NCBI GenBank assembly: GCA_934102335.1
Contig: CAKOSP010000002.1
Coordinates: forward strand, 124,001-188,000
DNA from: an uncultured Bacilli bacterium
GTDB lineage: Bacteria > Bacillota_I > Bacilli_A > RF39 > UBA660
Direction: 5' to 3'
DNA: 64,000 nt
Positions 62,326 through 64,000 of this stretch are shown here, piece after piece (positions within the stretch are counted from its first letter, which is position 1; each line of letters starts with the position of its first letter). The notes beneath the pieces are model-generated. The model was not told the origin of the DNA and made no database searches. It saw nothing but the letters and a program-made list of their open reading frames with translations. The position numbers were made by a program, and so were the translations under genes.

Positions 62326-63420
62326 CTATTTTTGGTTCTCAAAAACAAATACGCAATTTTCGTAGTTAAAATTCCACTCAGAATATTGTAATATTTTTTT
62401 AATTCCTTGCTTTAAATTAAATTTATAAACTGTGCCATTAGAAACAAAATATACATTTTCCTCATCATAATTTATAATATAGTCAACATCTAAGTTTGTA
62501 ACTCTTGTTTTAATTTCGTTTTGGATATAATATAATTTTTTGTTTTCTAGTGAAAAACTAAACTTTGTTTCGTCTTCAAAAGAATAATCTTTTTTTATTA
62601 ATTGACTAATATCTATCTTTTCCCAAATATTATTTTTTAAAATTTTTCCACTAGTTTTATATATTTTTCCTTTTTTTGCATTAATCTCATATTCTTGTTC
62701 TGCTTTGCGATCTACAATGTAAATACTATTTTTATATTTTCCTAATATATAACTATCTAAGCTAATTTCTTTATCAAGTTTATATTTTTTGTTTGTGGCC
62801 TTTTTAGAATCGATTAAATAATAACTATCAAAACTATATTGTTCATCATAATCTACAATAAATAAATAATCTCCAAAAGTGTATAGTAAATATGGCATAT
62901 AAGTATCTTTTTTGAATAAATTTATACTTGTTATTTTGTCCTTGTTAATATAATAAAATCCACGATAATTCCATACTAAATAAGTATTATTTTCTAGATC
63001 ATAAATATCAATATTATTATATGTATCATGTTTTTCTGTTTCAACTTCAGTTTCTAAATAATATGATACATATTCATCATTTTGTTTACAAATTGGATAT
63101 GATAAAATATCTTCATTTAGCATGATACAACTTTTTTTAGTATCTTCTACATTTTCTACTTTTGTTACTATTTTTCTTTTTGGAGAATATTCTAATGGCA
63201 AATAAAGTTCATAGGTTTTATTATCTTTACTTATAGATAAATAATAATGGTCTTTTTCAAGACTAAAACTTTCTACCACAGTATAACTATCAACAACATA
63301 ACTAATTTTATAATTTCTTTTTTTATTATATATATATATAAACAAAATAAATGTCGCTATTAAAACTAGTATAAAAATAATTAGACTTTTTTTGTTATTT
63401 TTATTCTTCTTCATCTTCAT
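62326..63420 (-). CDS. Single-pass membrane protein, function unknown
   Basis: 364 aa. Basic N-terminus, TM at about 12-30, then an extracellular beta-rich domain with repeated Tyr/Ile/Lys strands (YLVWNYRGFYYINKDKIT, YLFIVDYDEQ, SIYIVDRKAEQEY), suggestive of a beta-propeller or DUF5050-like repeat. Overlaps the end of the upstream PH-like gene by 20 bases. Start could be either of two near ATGs. Confidence 0.65.
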   Translation of the reverse strand: MKMKKNKNNKKSLIIFILVLIATFILFIYIYNKKRNYKISYVVDSYTVVESFSLEKDHYYLSISKDNKTYELYLPLEYSPKRKIVTKVENVEDTKKSCIMLNEDILSYPICKQNDEYVSYYLETEVETEKHDTYNNIDIYDLENNTYLVWNYRGFYYINKDKITSINLFKKDTYMPYLLYTFGDYLFIVDYDEQYSFDSYYLIDSKKATNKKYKLDKEISLDSYILGKYKNSIYIVDRKAEQEYEINAKKGKIYKTSGKILKNNIWEKIDISQLIKKDYSFEDETKFSFSLENKKLYYIQNEIKTRVTNLDVDYIINYDEENVYFVSNGTVYKFNLKQGIKKILQYSEWNFNYENCVFVFENQK

Positions 63421-63844
63421 TTTTATATTTTTTCTTTGCCTCCATCATAAATTCGCTTATATTAGTTTCTATTTCTGGTAAAGCTTTTTTAGAAAGATTA
63501 GTTATAACTATTTCTTCTTTTACTGTATCTATTATTATTTTGCCAAAAAATAATCCTTGGTATATTTGCATATCATTATATAGATCTGGAGTAATTGTGG
63601 ATAAGCAATAACCCCATAATACTCTTTTTTGACCAATAAGGATTCGTCTATCTGTTAATGCAATAACACATGAGGTTGTAACATCATACCATAAATCATT
63701 TTTTTGACCACAAAATACATATTTTGGCTCCTCTCCAGGATTTAAATGTTTTTCAATTATTTCACAATGTTTTTTTAAACGCCAAGCAACTGTACCTGGA
63801 TATTGTGTTTTTTGTAATCTTGCTAAATCATAGACCTTTCCCAT
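63401..63844 (-). CDS. PH-like domain protein
   Basis: 147 aa from ATG at 63844 (AGGTGAT upstream). The middle (PKYVFCGQKNDLWYDVTTSCVIALTDRRILIGQKRVLWG) is the beta-barrel pattern of bacterial PH-like domains (bPH_2/YvbH-type). Acidic C-terminus. No TM. Bacterial PH domains are often membrane- or envelope-stress linked; function here is unknown. Confidence 0.7.
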   Translation of the reverse strand: MGKVYDLARLQKTQYPGTVAWRLKKHCEIIEKHLNPGEEPKYVFCGQKNDLWYDVTTSCVIALTDRRILIGQKRVLWGYCLSTITPDLYNDMQIYQGLFFGKIIIDTVKEEIVITNLSKKALPEIETNISEFMMEAKKKYKNEDEEE

Positions 63845-63897
63845 AAAATCACCTACTATAATTTTATAACGAATTTCAGATTTTAGCAACTTAATTA

Positions 63898-63922
63898 AAA
63901 AATAGAGGATTTTCCTCTATTT
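63898..63922 (-). terminator. Terminator of the hsp20 gene
   Basis: AAAATAGAGGA / TCCTCTATTTT hairpin with T run on the minus strand, spanning the stop codon. Confidence 0.85.
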
Positions 63923-64000
63923 TACTGTTATTCTTTTTTTACTTTCTTCTTTATGCTCTTTTGGAATACTTACTGTTAGTATGCCGTCTTTAAATTCTGC
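63917..64000 (-). CDS. Small heat-shock protein (Hsp20), C-terminal end only
   Basis: The last 27 residues plus stop are in the window; the rest is to the right. AEFKDGILTVSIPKEHKEES is the end of the alpha-crystallin domain and KKRITVK the C-terminal IxV-type tail. sHSPs bind unfolding proteins; assignment is safe although partial. Confidence 0.85.
   Translation of the reverse strand, partial: AEFKDGILTVSIPKEHKEESKKRITVK

Noticed and set aside
1..64000. Mycoplasma-type code (UGA = Trp)
   Set aside because: Tryptophans are UGG throughout and UGA terminates spmA, so the standard bacterial code applies.

Overview
The window is a strongly A+T-rich bacterial chromosome segment. It uses the standard code: UGA is a real stop (it ends spmA) and tryptophan is UGG. 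Ribosome binding sites are strong GGAGG or AGGTGAT types. The gene set is Gram-positive: a DNPR-type MurE (meso-diaminopimelate), UppP, T-boxes, a CIRCE element, SpmA/SpmB/DacF/RluB, Cse60, TasA-like proteins and a SipW-type signal peptidase. I infer an uncultured, low-GC Bacilli-type bacterium (an RF39 or Erysipelotrichia-like relative), possibly spore-forming. No rRNA was available to place it.

Layout. 1-5.2 kb: rluB(partial)-spmB-spmA-dacF in the Bacillus sporulation order, then a frameshifted gene, a lipoprotein and small membrane proteins. 5.2-11.7 kb: uppP, a two-component system, a YtxH/DUF948-like envelope cluster with a long disordered protein, trmB and cse60. 11.7-19.9 kb: a leucine T-box operon (membrane protein plus leuS), a GH31 glycosidase, trpS, murE and tRNA-Gly. 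19.9-23.3 kb: a decayed accessory patch with a truncated serine recombinase, a broken HD-domain gene, a lipoprotein and an epimerase. 23.3-29.0 kb: an HExxxH metallopeptidase, DUF1848, Ogt, a putative DNA-base-modification helical-domain protein, and an AbrB/ABC exporter operon. 29.0-34.5 kb: coiled-coil and DUF1292 proteins, adenosine deaminase, CIRCE-controlled clpB and a polymer-repeat membrane protein. 34.6-46.1 kb: rplKAJL and rpsL-rpsG-fusA-tuf, all on the minus strand. The place where rpoBC usually lies holds a tetR/MMPL module and a 38-aa membrane peptide. 46.3-52.6 kb: cell-surface genes (Ig-like anchor protein, two TasA-like proteins, an exported CxxC thioredoxin-like protein, a CtpA protease). 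52.6-59.1 kb: pheST under a phenylalanine T-box, a DUF1292/coiled-coil pair and an XRE regulator. 59.1-64 kb: SipW-type signal peptidase, tRNA-Cys, envelope proteins, LysM protein and the end of an Hsp20 gene.

How they fit: much of the window is translation machinery plus envelope and surface assembly. The TasA-like substrates, their probable SipW peptidase and the exported thioredoxin-like protein make a plausible surface-fibre pathway. The most unusual points are the exchange at the rpoBC position, the HExxxH peptidase, the HMUDK_hel-like/Ogt/DUF1848 block, the T-box-controlled membrane protein translationally coupled to LeuS, a long acidic tail on ribosomal protein L11, and an inverted copy of the tRNA-Gly anticodon arm beside a recombinase stub.
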